This document shows, piece by piece, positions 48,842-60,229 of a stretch of DNA of 64,000 bases. This DNA is from Chionis minor (lineage: Eukaryota > Chordata > Aves > Charadriiformes > Chionididae): NCBI GenBank assembly GCA_013398295.1, contig VZSF01001359.1, positions 1 through 64,000 on the forward strand, written 5' to 3'. The notes under the pieces are model-generated. The model had not been told where the DNA came from and did not search any database. It worked only from the letters and a program-made list of their open reading frames with translations. Every line of letters starts with the position of its first letter. The stretch's first letter is position 1. The position numbers and the translations under genes were made by a program.

Positions 48842-51558
48842 GCAATGAACTGCCTATCATTTCCAAAGGCAGGTTGTGGAAAAAAAATAAACCAAAACAA
48901 AACAAGAAAACAAAGCCACGAAAAAACCCCAAACATTGTTAATGTTATATCAGTAAGAATCAGAATCTTTTATATGAACGTAAAATGAAGTTACTTACTG
49001 AAATTCTTCTGAATATAATGTTTCCTACTGTCAGTACTTGTATAGAAGCAAATAGGCCTTCACTAATTAACCAAAATTATATGAAGACAATATCAAGAAG
49101 TAAAGTACTGTGCACTATGATGCTGATCTAGTGATAAGCCTAAATGGAGAATCAGAGTCAATTTATAGCTATCAAAGGTTCCCCTTAATCCTGTTTTTGA
49201 AAATAACATTTTGGTTGTATATTTTTCTTAATAATTTCTACAGTTTTAATGACTTGTATAATGTTAATTAGAATAATTGCAGAAGTGAAAAATTGTACTA
49301 GCTGAAAGATAAATTATTGATTTTCTATGTTTTCAGTATATAGATGCATAAGAATTTCTGTGTATAGTTATTATACATGTTTTGCAGCTTAGTTAATGTC
49401 CATTTCCCAAGCCACAAAATGTAATTTTTATTCCAGCATCTTGCAGTGAGCACATAATAAAAAAAGTAATAAAAAAAGAAAAAAGCAAAGAAGTTATTCT
49501 TGATGGTAAGAGCCTTTGGACTGGTATTGAAAGAGGAAATCAATACAAACACTGTCACTCAAACCGCTCTATCCTTTTGATGAAAATGGCAGTAAACCTT
49601 GGTAGAAATGACGCATCTTGATTTAGCAGAGAAAAATAAGTAAAGGTACTTAATTATAGATTGTATTTATTTTAGGAAACCCCAAGTGGCACATATGATA
49701 AACACTTCTGTTAAACCTACTGAGTCATATTGTGATTTTGCTTTGTCCCCTGTGGCTTGCCTGGAAAGATTGTTTCAGGTAAAGAGTTTTCATACTTTCC
49801 TACAAATTGTCCAATTTTCTTGAAGAAAATGTGAGAAAATGCACTAGATCTGATAGTTATTACCCAGCTCAAAATGGGTTAGCAGAATGCTTTGCCTAAA
49901 TGCTAAAAAAGGCATTGGAAAAAAATGAAGGTAGACTCTTGCAACAACATGTTGCAAAATTTATTCTGTTGTAAAGCTCAGCATCAAGCAGCCACATGAA
50001 CTCTCACAGAGTTATTTCTTGTAATTCTATAAAATAAACTTTATTTGCCTAGGTAAGGTATAAACAATGAAAAATCAACCGTTCCCACACTCTTTTATAA
50101 AAGAAAATTTAAAAAAAAATGTATAAGTATTCCATAATAGATCCTCTTGACCATTTGTATACATAATGAAATCTCTTGAGCAAAATTCAGTCAAGGAATA
50201 AAAGACTTTTGGCCTGTAGATTTGTCGATATTCTTGCTGGACTTTTGCACTATTGAATCATCTAGCAAATTAAATTTGTTCGATTTAGTGGGTGCAGTTA
50301 TCTTCAGGGTTAGTAAAATCATATGAAAGCCCAGTGTAGGGAAAAGAAAAAGAAAATAAAAGAAACGGTAGACAATATGGGATAAAAAATGCAAAATCAC
50401 TGTTGTGTGGATTGCCAGCTGTTAGGCCTGTTGCAGTGATAGATACAGAGATATACATTCTGGTATTCTTGCTGTGCTGCCTGTTTGGAAAGCATTTGAA
50501 ATGGTATGCGTGACTTCTGGGTCTGGCTGCTCAGTTTCTAGCCTTAGCAGTGAGAATGTTATTTGCCTGGATTTGATTTATGTCATTTCAGATGTCTTTT
50601 TTTTTTTTTAAACTTTGTTTTTCATTGGTCTGAAGCTTTGCAGCAATTGATGTAGCTCTTCTTGGACCCTTGAATGCTTACTTCTGTCACAAGGTTGTAC
50701 TTGGCCAGAAGCTATAGCATTCTGATTTTATTACTCTAACAATCTCTGCTGATGTTAGGTGTTCTGCATAAATTCACATGCACCTGTTCAGCAGATGCTA
50801 GAATACATGAAAACTTACATGGAAGGTTTCCCCTTCAGAAGGGGAAGAGAATGTTAAAGGAGATCTCTGTTGGTCTTGTCCTGAATCTTTTGCATCAACA
50901 GACAAGTGTATGTCTGCTCTGATCTATGAGAAGCTTTGAAGACAGCCAGACAGTCATGGAAATAAAGAAATAAGAAAGTTGCAAAACCCCTGTTCAGTGG
51001 AATAGGTTGGGTTGCCTAGCATTGTTGACCATGTAGTGCAAGACAACACAATTGAGGGGGGCTTCTGCCCAGCCTCCTGTCTTAACAGAAGCATAAATAA
51101 CTTTAGCAGCTACTACCTGTGTAAGTAAAAGAAGGGAGAAACCAACTGCATTTGCGATTTTCTATGAGCTTTGCAGGATGAAAGAGAATTACAGGGGCTG
51201 AGGGTATAAACAGTACATTAATGTAGAATGAAAACTGTCAGGATGACAAAGCTTTCTGATGCTGCAGGGGTGCTAGCCAGCTTCTGGAGGACTTGTAGTG
51301 GTGCAATCACAACTATGGGTTCTGCTTACGTGTTCCTTCTAGAGTTGGAGAATGCTGTTTGGGTCTTGCGGACTGGTTTTCTCTTTAAAACTAAGCCAAC
51401 TCAAGGTAACTCTTGATAGTTTGGGGTCACTCATTATTTCTTTAGGAGGAACAGTTCAGAATACTCATACATAATTCAACATTTATTGAAAATGGAGTAG
51501 ACATTATTTGTTCAGTACTATGCCAATTCAGTATTCTGACCATTTTGCTCTGTATTTT

Positions 51559-51579
51559 GGGGGGGGCGGGGGTGGTGGG
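51559..51579 (+). other. G-rich run, G-quadruplex candidate
   Basis: G8-C-G5-T-G2-T-G3. Four G3 tracts with short loops can be drawn by splitting the G8 run. Confidence 0.5.
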
Positions 51580-52288
51580 ACAGGACAACAAAAAGAAAAG
51601 TTGAGCAACTGAACAGTGGTACAGATGTCGCTCTTAGTTTTATGCTACTGTTGATAACTCTAAAAGGAGCCAGGTACATATGTGCTTTTTTTCTTGTTTT
51701 TGTTTTTCTGAAGTATTTTCAGAAGAAATTTACTTTTGAGCTGCATCAAACTACACAAAGAACTCTTAAAAGCTATGAAATAAGTATCAAAACCAGAAAC
51801 GTCATCTTAACTGCTTAACTGTGCATATGACGTAAGTTATCTGCAAATATTAGTAAATACAAATGTATTAAGTTTGATCTGTAAGGGGAGCAATATTGTA
51901 ACGGAGTTTTGGTAACATACTAGTGATATTTCTGCAAGTAATCGATGATAATAATAAAAAGTTAACAAAATGTTATATCTATGTAATCTGAATCTATATC
52001 TATCTTCTAACTAGCCTAGTGGGGAGTTTTTGTAGATTAACCTATTCAAAGACTCTAGTACAAGGATGTAGACATGAGCAAATTTTGCTAATAAAGCATT
52101 AGTTATCAGTAACCCACCTCTTGTAGGCCGTTGAAAAAAAAACAAACTGTTGCAGGGAATCTCAAAAGTGCAGACACAAGATGATACAAGCGTCCTAAGG
52201 GAATGAGGGTAAATCACAAATGATTAATTGTGTGTCACTAGAAATACAACCTTAATAGCCTGATAGGAGAGGTAGTAAGGCATAAATA

Positions 52289-52313
52289 ATCATGCTGCCA
52301 ATTGCAGCATGAT
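52289..52313. repeat. Perfect inverted repeat, 10-bp arms
   Basis: ATCATGCTGC and GCAGCATGAT flank a 5-nt CAATT loop. Pairing does not extend beyond 10 bp. Confidence 0.8.
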
Positions 52314-53056
52314 ATGACTGAAATCACTGAAGCTTTCCTTGGTCCTGGTTTCTTCCACTGGGCTGAAGGGACATATAAGAATACTGTGGGAAAATATATT
52401 TTTGAGGTAGTCCTTCCCTGAACATCTCATCTTATGTCTCTAATGTGTTGAGTTTCATTATATGTTCTAATGTCTCATCATATATTCTAATGTATTGAGT
52501 CCAGAAGAGCCAGCAGTGAAAGGAATTTAGAGAAAAAAAAAAAGTTGGGTAGGACATAGCTGGAGATTTAGAACCTCAAATCCAGGCCATGAAACTGAAA
52601 GAGGAGCAATGGAGGTCTTCCATCTAAATACTTCATACTACTTAGCAGAAAAAGAGAAACTGTCAAGGAGCCAGGACATATTTTGTCATTCTTTTTTTGC
52701 AGATGAGTAGTTTCTGCAAGACTGTGAGATTCTGAGATTTGTCTACCTGGAAATGATTTATCTGACTCAAAGTAGATGATGAGTCAGGCAATGGCGATGG
52801 TCTTACATCATATTGATGACTTCAAAGCAGGACCAGTATTAAAAGCAGAAGCAGCTTAATTTTCATGTATGGCTTGCTTTTGAAATTGCCAGTGCAATGG
52901 GATATGCATATAGTATTTAAATGTTAAACAGTCACATGGCAAAGTAGGAAAGATCCAAAATGCTATGTAGTGTAATGCAGTACAGCTCTATATAAGGCTT
53001 ATTTATTAAGCAATACGACAAGAGCCACTCTGAGCCACCTGTCCTAGAGAACTTGA

Positions 53057-53290
53057 ATGACTCTATCAGGAACTGTAATGATAGGACAAGGTGTAACGGT
53101 TTTAAACTGAAAGAGAGTAGATTTAGATTAGATATTAAGAAGAAATTCTTTACTTTGAGGGTGGTGAGGCACTGGAACAGGCTGCCCAAAGAAGTTGTCC
53201 AGGCCCCAAGGCCAGGTTTTGAGCAACCTAGTCTAGTGGAAGCTGCCATTGCCCATCGCTGTGGGGTTGGAACTAGATGATCTTCAAGGT
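53057..53290 (+). mobile_element. CR1 LINE 3' fragment, last bases missing
   Basis: CR1 tail with GATAGGACAAGGTGTAACGG and an ORF2 end readable at 53053-53280 ([13 protein letters not shown]). It runs as far as AACTAGATGATCTTCAAGGT and then stops where an LTR begins. The expected last bases, including the ATTCTATG units, are not found after the LTR. Confidence 0.92.
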
Positions 53291-53638
53291 TGTCCTGGTT
53301 TGAGGTAAAACAGTACCAATTTTGTTCAGTAACTCTGCTTTCTAACTAGGCCTCTTCTTACTGCTGAAATTAACAGCATATTGTGCAGAAAACTGCTCTT
53401 TCTCAGAGTGATAAGACCCATGTTTATAGCTGATGCCAAGGCACGGTATGCAGAGAGGCCCTTGCTTAGACTTATTGCGATAACGACCAAGGCCAGACAC
53501 CTTGTTATTTGCCCTGTTGGAGGGCTGGAAGCAGAGAGGCGTAGAGGGGTCCCATCTGTGGGGAGGAGCAGACAGCACAGGTGACCCAAAACTGACCAAA
53601 CAGTGTATTCCATCCCATCTGCATCATGCTCAGTATAA
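53291..53638 (+). mobile_element. ERV LTR, U3 part, ending at an N
   Basis: Starts TGTCCTGGTTTGAGG and matches the 1882 LTR over its first 39 bases at 37 positions. It then continues through what looks like a full U3 to CAGTATAA, a TATA-like box at about 53631-53638, directly before the N at 53639. Sequence after the N does not look like R/U5. The motif CACGACA at 53792-53798 equals the end of the related LTRs and could be a true 3' end, so an alternative reading is an LTR of 53291-53798. Confidence 0.75.
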
Positions 53639-53639
53639 N
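53639..53639. other. Single N inside or at the edge of an LTR
   Basis: Second ambiguous base of the window. It falls within the TATA-like motif of the LTR and probably marks another contig join. Confidence 0.95.
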
Positions 53640-53987
53640 ACAGATATCAAGGCATAGCAAATGTAGACACTATGATTAACAGGATAGTGTGCTACAAGTT
53701 TTGTAAAATAGTTCTTCATATTGATGCAAGCTTATGTATGTGTTGGCATACTATTATAGTCCCAGAGACTACGGAGAAATGTGAGGTAGATCACGACAAT
53801 TATTCAGCTAAATCTATCAATGATTGAGGACATTTATTAATAATGGACCATTAGTGATGACAGAGATATGACTTGTTCGTGCTGAAACAGCACATGATGA
53901 GAACAATAAGCATAATGGCAAAAAGCTTTTACAATCAGACATCAAATGACTAGGGAGCATTTCACTTGCTACCAATAATTAATAATG
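53640..53987. other. AT-rich DNA right of the N
   Basis: No CR1 continuation and no clear LTR R/U5 is seen. It contains CACGACA at 53792-53798, which may be an LTR end or a coincidence. Confidence 0.5.
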
Positions 53988-54118
53988 TCTCCTTCCTTCC
54001 TTCCTTCTCTCCCTCTCCTCTCCTCTCCTCTCCTCTCCTCTCTTCTCCTCGGCTCGCCTCGCCTCGCCTCTCCTCGCCTCACCTCACCTCGCCTCGCCTT
54101 TCCTTGCCTTTCCTTGTG
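53988..54118. repeat. Pyrimidine-rich compound microsatellite
   Basis: CCTT tetramers (about 53991-54006) pass into CTCCT pentamers (about 54013-54050), then into CTCGC/CTCAC pentamers, and finally CCTTT/CCTTG units. The pentamer phase is largely kept while one or two positions change. Confidence 0.95.
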
Positions 54119-57030
54119 TTCCATTGGTCTAATAAAAGCAAAATTGGTTCTAACAGAAACTATTTTCCAAATTAAAAATAATTCTGTTTTGATTTTCTCT
54201 TCTGTAAAAAATATAAGCCAACATCTGCCAACAACGGCAGACTACGAAGTCTAGCTAGTATTCTTTACATTAGAAATAACATAGAAAATATATCTATAGA
54301 ATTACTAAAAAAATAAAAGAAAAAAAAAGGAATAAAAATGATCACATTAAATTTATGTTTTGGTTTTAGATCCATCCATGTATTGGACCAAAGTCATGTT
54401 AGCTGTTACATTAACTGTAGGGTGGCTAATGATGCATTTATAGTATTGGTCACTTAATACAGTGTAATAAGCAGGATTAAACAGATAGAAATTAGCATTC
54501 TTTTAAATGTCAGAATATTAGTTATTAGAATTTACAATGCCTTGAATGTGAAATTCAGCCAAGAGCTTTGAATTTATCACAGATGAAGTTATTCCTTCTT
54601 ATGTTTAACTTCATTCCCAATGTAACTTAAAATTAAGTGATCTTCTTTCCCTGTCCTTTTTAAGGCCAGAAGACTGCTTAACTCAGAACTATTTAAATGA
54701 TAAGACTGCAATTTAAAATAGCTAATTAAAATGCAGAATTGTGCAGATAAATAAGTAGAAAGCGATCTCTCCAGAATCCTCAGCTGATTCTTGAGTTCTA
54801 GCTACATTAGGAACGTTTTACAGGAAAGAAGTGGTACTTTGTCTTTCTGACAGCAAAGGTTAGACTGACCATTAAACCAGCAGCAAGGATGCGTGCCAGG
54901 AACAACTTTGTTTAGCATGTGTTTAAAAAACTCAAGAAAATAAAAGCCACCACTTACTGTCTCAATGACAGCAGTCCAGCAAGGAAGGTGATCTGTATTT
55001 TGAGGACTAATCCTTCAGGAAATGAGAAGTTTCTAGTCTTCAAAAGTCAATGAGGACATATATTCATATTGCACTTCTATACAGGATCCATTCTGAATTC
55101 CGTTTTTTTCACAGTTATGCAGTTATGGAAGCAGCTGCTGTCCATGAAATGTATTTTACTCTTTCATTAGATGTGAGTATGGACTAGATTTTAAAAAACT
55201 AAATAGTCTAAGTAACATCCTCCTACTGTTTTGGTTTTGGATTTTTTTTTTTTTAAACTGAAGACCTTTTATTTAAATTTGAATGAAGAAGAGAAGGATT
55301 TGATGTGTTGAATAGATGGTTATTTAAATATTTTAGGTCATCACAAAGTCTTTTTACATATGCTTTATAAGAAACAACACAAACCACATAACTGAAAAAA
55401 ACAGAAGTTACTAAAAATCCTTTTGCAGTGGAATATTGAGAAAGTAGATTTACATTATGGTTTCTTTTTCTGTGTGAAATTAGAAAGAAACTTTGAAGAT
55501 AATCAATTGACAAAAATGAAAGTAGTTTTTATTTAGCTTAAAACTATTATCAATATTAATATTAATGTTAATATTAATATTATAATAATAATACCACCTA
55601 TACAAGATGAGACAATTAGGACAATTTGACCCTTGGTAATGGATAATGATAGCTTTTAAAAATAAACAAAAAATTTTTTTGTTACTTGCCTTCTTCCCCA
55701 AATATTCAACAAATGTGTTAAGAAATATCTTACTGACTCAACAACAGAGATTTATTTTTCTTGTCAGAAAGGGAAAATACTCGTTGCAACATTATTAAGA
55801 AAAAAAATAATTACAAAGGACTTTCCTTTGAACTGGTTTTATTTACAAAAATTTAATCTACTGGTACTGAAAAGGTTCCACAGTTTCTCCCTTTAAAATA
55901 ATTTATGAAGAATACTTCAAAGAACCTAAATAATGTTCTTCTTTACACTTATTCACAGGATAGGAATGACAGGAATGATACGAATGATAGATGTTTTCTT
56001 TATGCTCAAATGTATTCTTCCAGATAAATAGAAATTAATGAAATGTTCTTCCAAGGTGGCCACAGGAGTTTCCAATTTATCTCTTGGGAAGAGAATTTAC
56101 TGGCTGTTTGGGATTGTCTAATGCTTCTCACTGCATGTGTTCCATGTGGGTTTACATGTCACAAATGGTCATTTTAAACCAAATTAAAGCCTCCATTTAA
56201 GTGAGCACAAAACCTCCACCGACAGGAGATGTTTCTGTGTACATTATGAAGCAAAATTGAACATTGACCTTCCATATCTCAATACAGAAAAGCCGTATAT
56301 GGATAACATTTTTCAAACTCAGTAGTCTCTTTTTCTTTTTATCTGGTGTTATGCAAAATTATAATTTTAAATTCTGAAAGTACAATGTGTTTCACCTACA
56401 GGTTACTTTCATCATCTAGAATTTTAATTCAGTCCTGGTTAGTATTTGAAGCTATTCTCTTATAATAATGAGTTTAATGTACATATTTTCTTTGATTTCA
56501 TTGTGTCCCAAAATTAAAGAGAAGTATCCAAAAATACAGTTGAAGCCGAATAACCAGCATGTTAAATACCAACCCAATATAAGACTTAAAAGTCTGTGTA
56601 TTATGAAATATTCTTTGAGAACAGCTGTAATTACAGATCAATTATACTTTCCTTCCGACTTTTCACTTTAAACTAGCTTTAAAGAGAGAATAATACCCAA
56701 AATTTAAATTGTAATTCCTGTAGTATATTCATAATATGCATTAGAGCATAAATGCAAAGAGCATTATTGTGATTACTGTAGTATGATTAAGTTCACTTAC
56801 TCTAATTCTCATGAAATGTTCAGGTTAAAGTTTTCAAAAAGGGTTCTCAAGCTTGCAGCAAATATTGTAATCTAACACATAGGTCGTAAAGGAAAAGGTA
56901 TCAGAATTCTCTTTGATTTTCACATCACCAACACATGTAGAATACCAGCTTCAACAGCACAAGCTTAATATTTATTAAAGACTCCTCAGGATACACTGGA
57001 AGGAGTTGTATTTGAATAATTTAAGGTATT
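54119..57030. other. Unique AT-rich DNA, no gene seen
   Basis: Includes an ATTAAT/ATA-type array at 55551-55592. No gene or mobile element recognised. Confidence 0.6.
55551..55592. repeat. (ATTAAT)n / (ATA)n simple repeat
   Basis: Imperfect hexamer array of ATTAAT and GTTAAT units followed by ATA trimers. Confidence 0.85.
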
Positions 57031-57285
57031 ACAGAATCACAGAATCACAGAAAGTTAAGGATTGGAAGGGACCTCTAGAGATCATCTGGTCCAACCCTCC
57101 TGCCAGAGCAGGTCTACCTAGAACAGGTTGCACAGGATGGTGTCCAGAAGGGTTTGGAATGTCTCCAGAGTCAGAGACTCCACCACCTCTCTGGGCAGCC
57201 TCTTCCAGTGCTCTGCCAGTGCTCTGCCACCATGAAAGTAAAGAAGTTTCTCATCATATTGAGATGGAACTTCCTATATTTGATT
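57031..57285 (-). mobile_element. CR1 LINE 3' fragment
   Basis: About 255 bp in reverse orientation, from ACAGAATCACAGAATCACAG through GGTCCAACCCTCCTGCCAGA to the ORF2 C-terminal segment. A perfect 2 x 11-bp tandem duplication, AGTGCTCTGCC, lies at 57207-57228 inside the conserved HWN-type region and shifts the frame. Confidence 0.93.
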
Positions 57286-59174
57286 TTATATCCATAATAC
57301 CCTAATATTAGGACTTTTAGATTTACCATTCCACATGAACTAAAACTGTTATTAAAAAAAAATCTAATCGTAGGTAGCTGCATTTTTGTAAGAGAAAATT
57401 GAAATTTGCTGAAATTTTGAGGTGACTTCATTTATGTATTTTATTTCTGTAGCTTAATTTTAACATCTTCTTATCCCAGATCAGAAGATAAAGGTATAAA
57501 GAAGGTAAACACTAGTTAATTAATTTAAGTTCATTTCAAAAAATATTATATAAAGAAAAATCGAAATCTGTAAAAATGGATACACAATTAAATAATGTAT
57601 GCATATAATACAATTTTAAACTGTATTTATAATTAAGGTTGATAATTTGGCAAGAGCCTTGATCTAACAGTTTCTAAATCCATCTATTTTAATACTATAC
57701 ACCACAAGATTATGTATATAGCTGGTAGAGTTGGCAAGTACTTAGCCCACTTTTTGTAATTGCAGTAGACTTTACAGTAATTTTGCTTACATTCTCCTTG
57801 ATTAATTTTACTTACTTCATAAATCTTTGGAAAAAATCTTTAAAGGAAATATTTTACAACTGCAAAATTACAGCTGTAGACATCATGAACTATAGTTACT
57901 GAGCCAGATCCTTATACTTGTAGCAAAGCCTTAATACCTGTGAGGACTCCTCATATCATAGATATACTCAAATATGCTGCAGAACTCAATGAAAATGTCC
58001 TTTATAAAATCCAGTTTAGTCTGTTTAATGTCTGTATACCTTAACTGTGTCACAGTTCTCTGCCAAAATCTGCCACTGGGTCTTTGGGTGAATGGAGAAG
58101 AGCTATTTTGTCATACGCACTTCTGTGTTTGCAATGGCAGCTATAGCAAATGAAGGATTTAGCCATCTTCACCAAATGAGTATAAGACCTCACGTACAGC
58201 AAGTTGGTACATGGGCTTCATGTTTTAGAGATTGAAGGGAAATGACATGTCAGAAATTACAAATAAGATCTTTAATACATGTAGAAATTTTTCTCCAGAA
58301 TAAACTGTATTATTTAATGTAGTCTTCTTATTGAGCCTCTGAAATGATATAGGATAAGCTTTCATTAGGAAAAATAAGTATCTTGAATTTTTAATGACCA
58401 AAACAAAGACAGGGTCATTTTGATTCAAATTTTATCTCTGATTAACTGCTCAAGAATTTTTCCTGCAGTAGCTCTATTGAAGTTAGCAAAACTATATGAC
58501 TAATAAATGTGAATCACTGAATTGGGGTGATAGTAATGGCCTTTCACTGACAGCCCAGAATCTAAGATCCAAGTCTGCTGGCCACAAAAGCTTGTATACT
58601 TTTGTTTATAATCAAGCACCATGATTGTCAGCATACTATGACAATGAGCTTTCTTTGTTCTTTTTAAGGATTTGTTTTTTTTTTTTTCCTTGGATTTTGG
58701 TTTTGTTTTTTTTCACATACAGGACTGCATATCTTTGTTCTCTGAGGATAATATTGCAAGAATGATAGCAAAGGCAAAAGACATACCATAGTGATAGATA
58801 TTGACAGTTTCTTTTTAAAAAGAAAGTTAGTTTATTATAGAAAATAGAAAATGAACACTAAAATATACTAGTTAAGGATGAATTGTAATTTTTTTCTACA
58901 TAAAATTGTTTCATGTCTAATAGCTCTTCAGAACATAAGACTGAATACCTTGAAAAATCCTAAATCTGTTGTCAAAGATTTAGATGGTTATCTATGATCT
59001 CACTAGTTAGTTTACCTCAATACCCAATCTGAACTCCAGTCCATTAATTTTAATATCACAATAGACATAAGGTGATCACGACTGATGATCTTGTTGAACC
59101 TCTTTGTATGGAAAAGGTGCAAATAACTTAGACATAAGGTGCAAATAATTTAGACACTTTTGTTATGTTAGAAA
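57286..59174. other. Unique AT-rich DNA, no gene seen
   Basis: Contains a T-rich patch near 58674-58711 and a local duplication of a GACATAAGGTGCAAATAA-type unit near 59110-59155. Confidence 0.55.
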
Positions 59175-59582
59175 TTGATTGTACATGCCTAGCTGTGTAG
59201 CCTTCCCAGCAGATATTAGGGTGACTGAAGTCTTCCATGAGAACCAAGACCTGCGACTCTCAGCTGTCTGTAGAAGGCCTCATCAACTTCCCCGTCCTGA
59301 TCAGGTGGCCTGTAATAAACACAACAGTGTCTCTTGTATTAGCCTGTCCCTTTATCCTTACCGACAAGCTCTCAATTTGCTCTTCATCCTCCCCTGTGGA
59401 GAGCTCGATACATTCTAGTTTCTCTCTTACACAAAGAGCAACTCCATCACCTCACGTTGCTGGCCTGTCTTTCCTGAAGAGAACATAGCCATCCATGACA
59501 GTATTCGTCTTGTGAGCTATCCCACCACATCTCAGTAATTGCAATGAGATCATGGCCCTGTGACTGCACACAGAAACTCAAC
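59175..59582 (-). mobile_element. CR1 LINE endonuclease segment, inverted
   Basis: Read on the minus strand this block gives the CR1 ORF2 endonuclease. From 59582 leftwards it shows an ITE-type catalytic Glu region, MDGYVLFRKDRPA, IESLSVRIKGQA and YYRPPDQ, and it ends near NHP-ICWEG-like sequence around 59215. Stops and small indels break it. It sits head-to-head with the plus-strand CR1 RT tail that starts at about 59583. Confidence 0.85.
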
Positions 59583-60229
59583 ATGAGCTGGTAATGTGCA
59601 CTCACGGCCCAAAAGGCCAACCACACCCTGAGCTGTATTAAAAGAAGTGTGGCCAGCAGGTCAAGGGAAGTGATTCTGTCCCTTTACTCTGCTCTCCTGA
59701 GACCCCATCTGGAGTACTGTGTCCAGCTCTGGAGCTCTCAACATAAGAAGCATATGGACCTATTGGAGCACGTCCAGAGGAGGGCCAGGAAGATGATCAG
59801 ACTGTTGGAGCATCTCTGCTATGAAGACAGGCTGAGAGAGTTGAGGTTGTTCAGCCTGGAGAAGAGAAGGCTCCAGGGAGACCTTATAGCAGGCTTCCAG
59901 TATCTGAAAGGGGCCTACAAGAAATCTGCAGAGGGAATTTTTACAAGGGCATGTAGTCATAGGACAAGGGGTAATGGTTTCAAACTGGAAGAGTGTAGAT
60001 TTAGATTAGATCTTGGGAAAAAAATTTTCACTCTGAGTGTGGTGAGGCACTGGAACAGTTTGTCCAGGGAAGTCATGGAGGCCCCATCCCTGGAAGTGTT
60101 CAAGGCCAGGTTGGATGAGGCCTTGAGCAATCTGATCTATAGGACGCATCCTTGCCCATGGCTGGGGGGTTGGAACTAGATTATCTTTAATGTCTCTTCC
60201 AACCTAAATGATTCTATGATTCTATGATT
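59583..60229 (+). mobile_element. CR1 LINE RT C-terminus to 3' end
   Basis: The plus-strand tail has the best-kept CR1 open frame in the window: 59649-60179, 176 codons, with [37 protein letters not shown] and HWNSLSREVMEAPSLE. It ends with ATTCTATGATTCTATGA at about 60211-60228. With the adjacent inverted endonuclease piece it forms one 5'-inverted insertion by the simplest reading. The open frame lacks the RT catalytic core, so it has no enzymatic role. Confidence 0.94.

Larger units (their letters stand above)
48842..53056. other. Unique AT-rich DNA, no gene seen
   Basis: Contains a G-rich run at 51559-51579 and a perfect 10-bp-arm inverted repeat at 52289-52313. Open frames are short and unrecognised. 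Confidence 0.6.

Noticed and set aside
53792..53798. CACGACA as the true 3' end of the 53.29 kb LTR
   Set aside because: It equals the end of related LTRs, but the preceding 150 bp does not resemble LTR R/U5 and the flanks AAGGT and ATTAT are not a TSD. Kept only as an alternative reading.
53966..54254. Ser/Pro/Leu repeat protein frames
   Set aside because: They translate the pentamer microsatellite and have no independent support.
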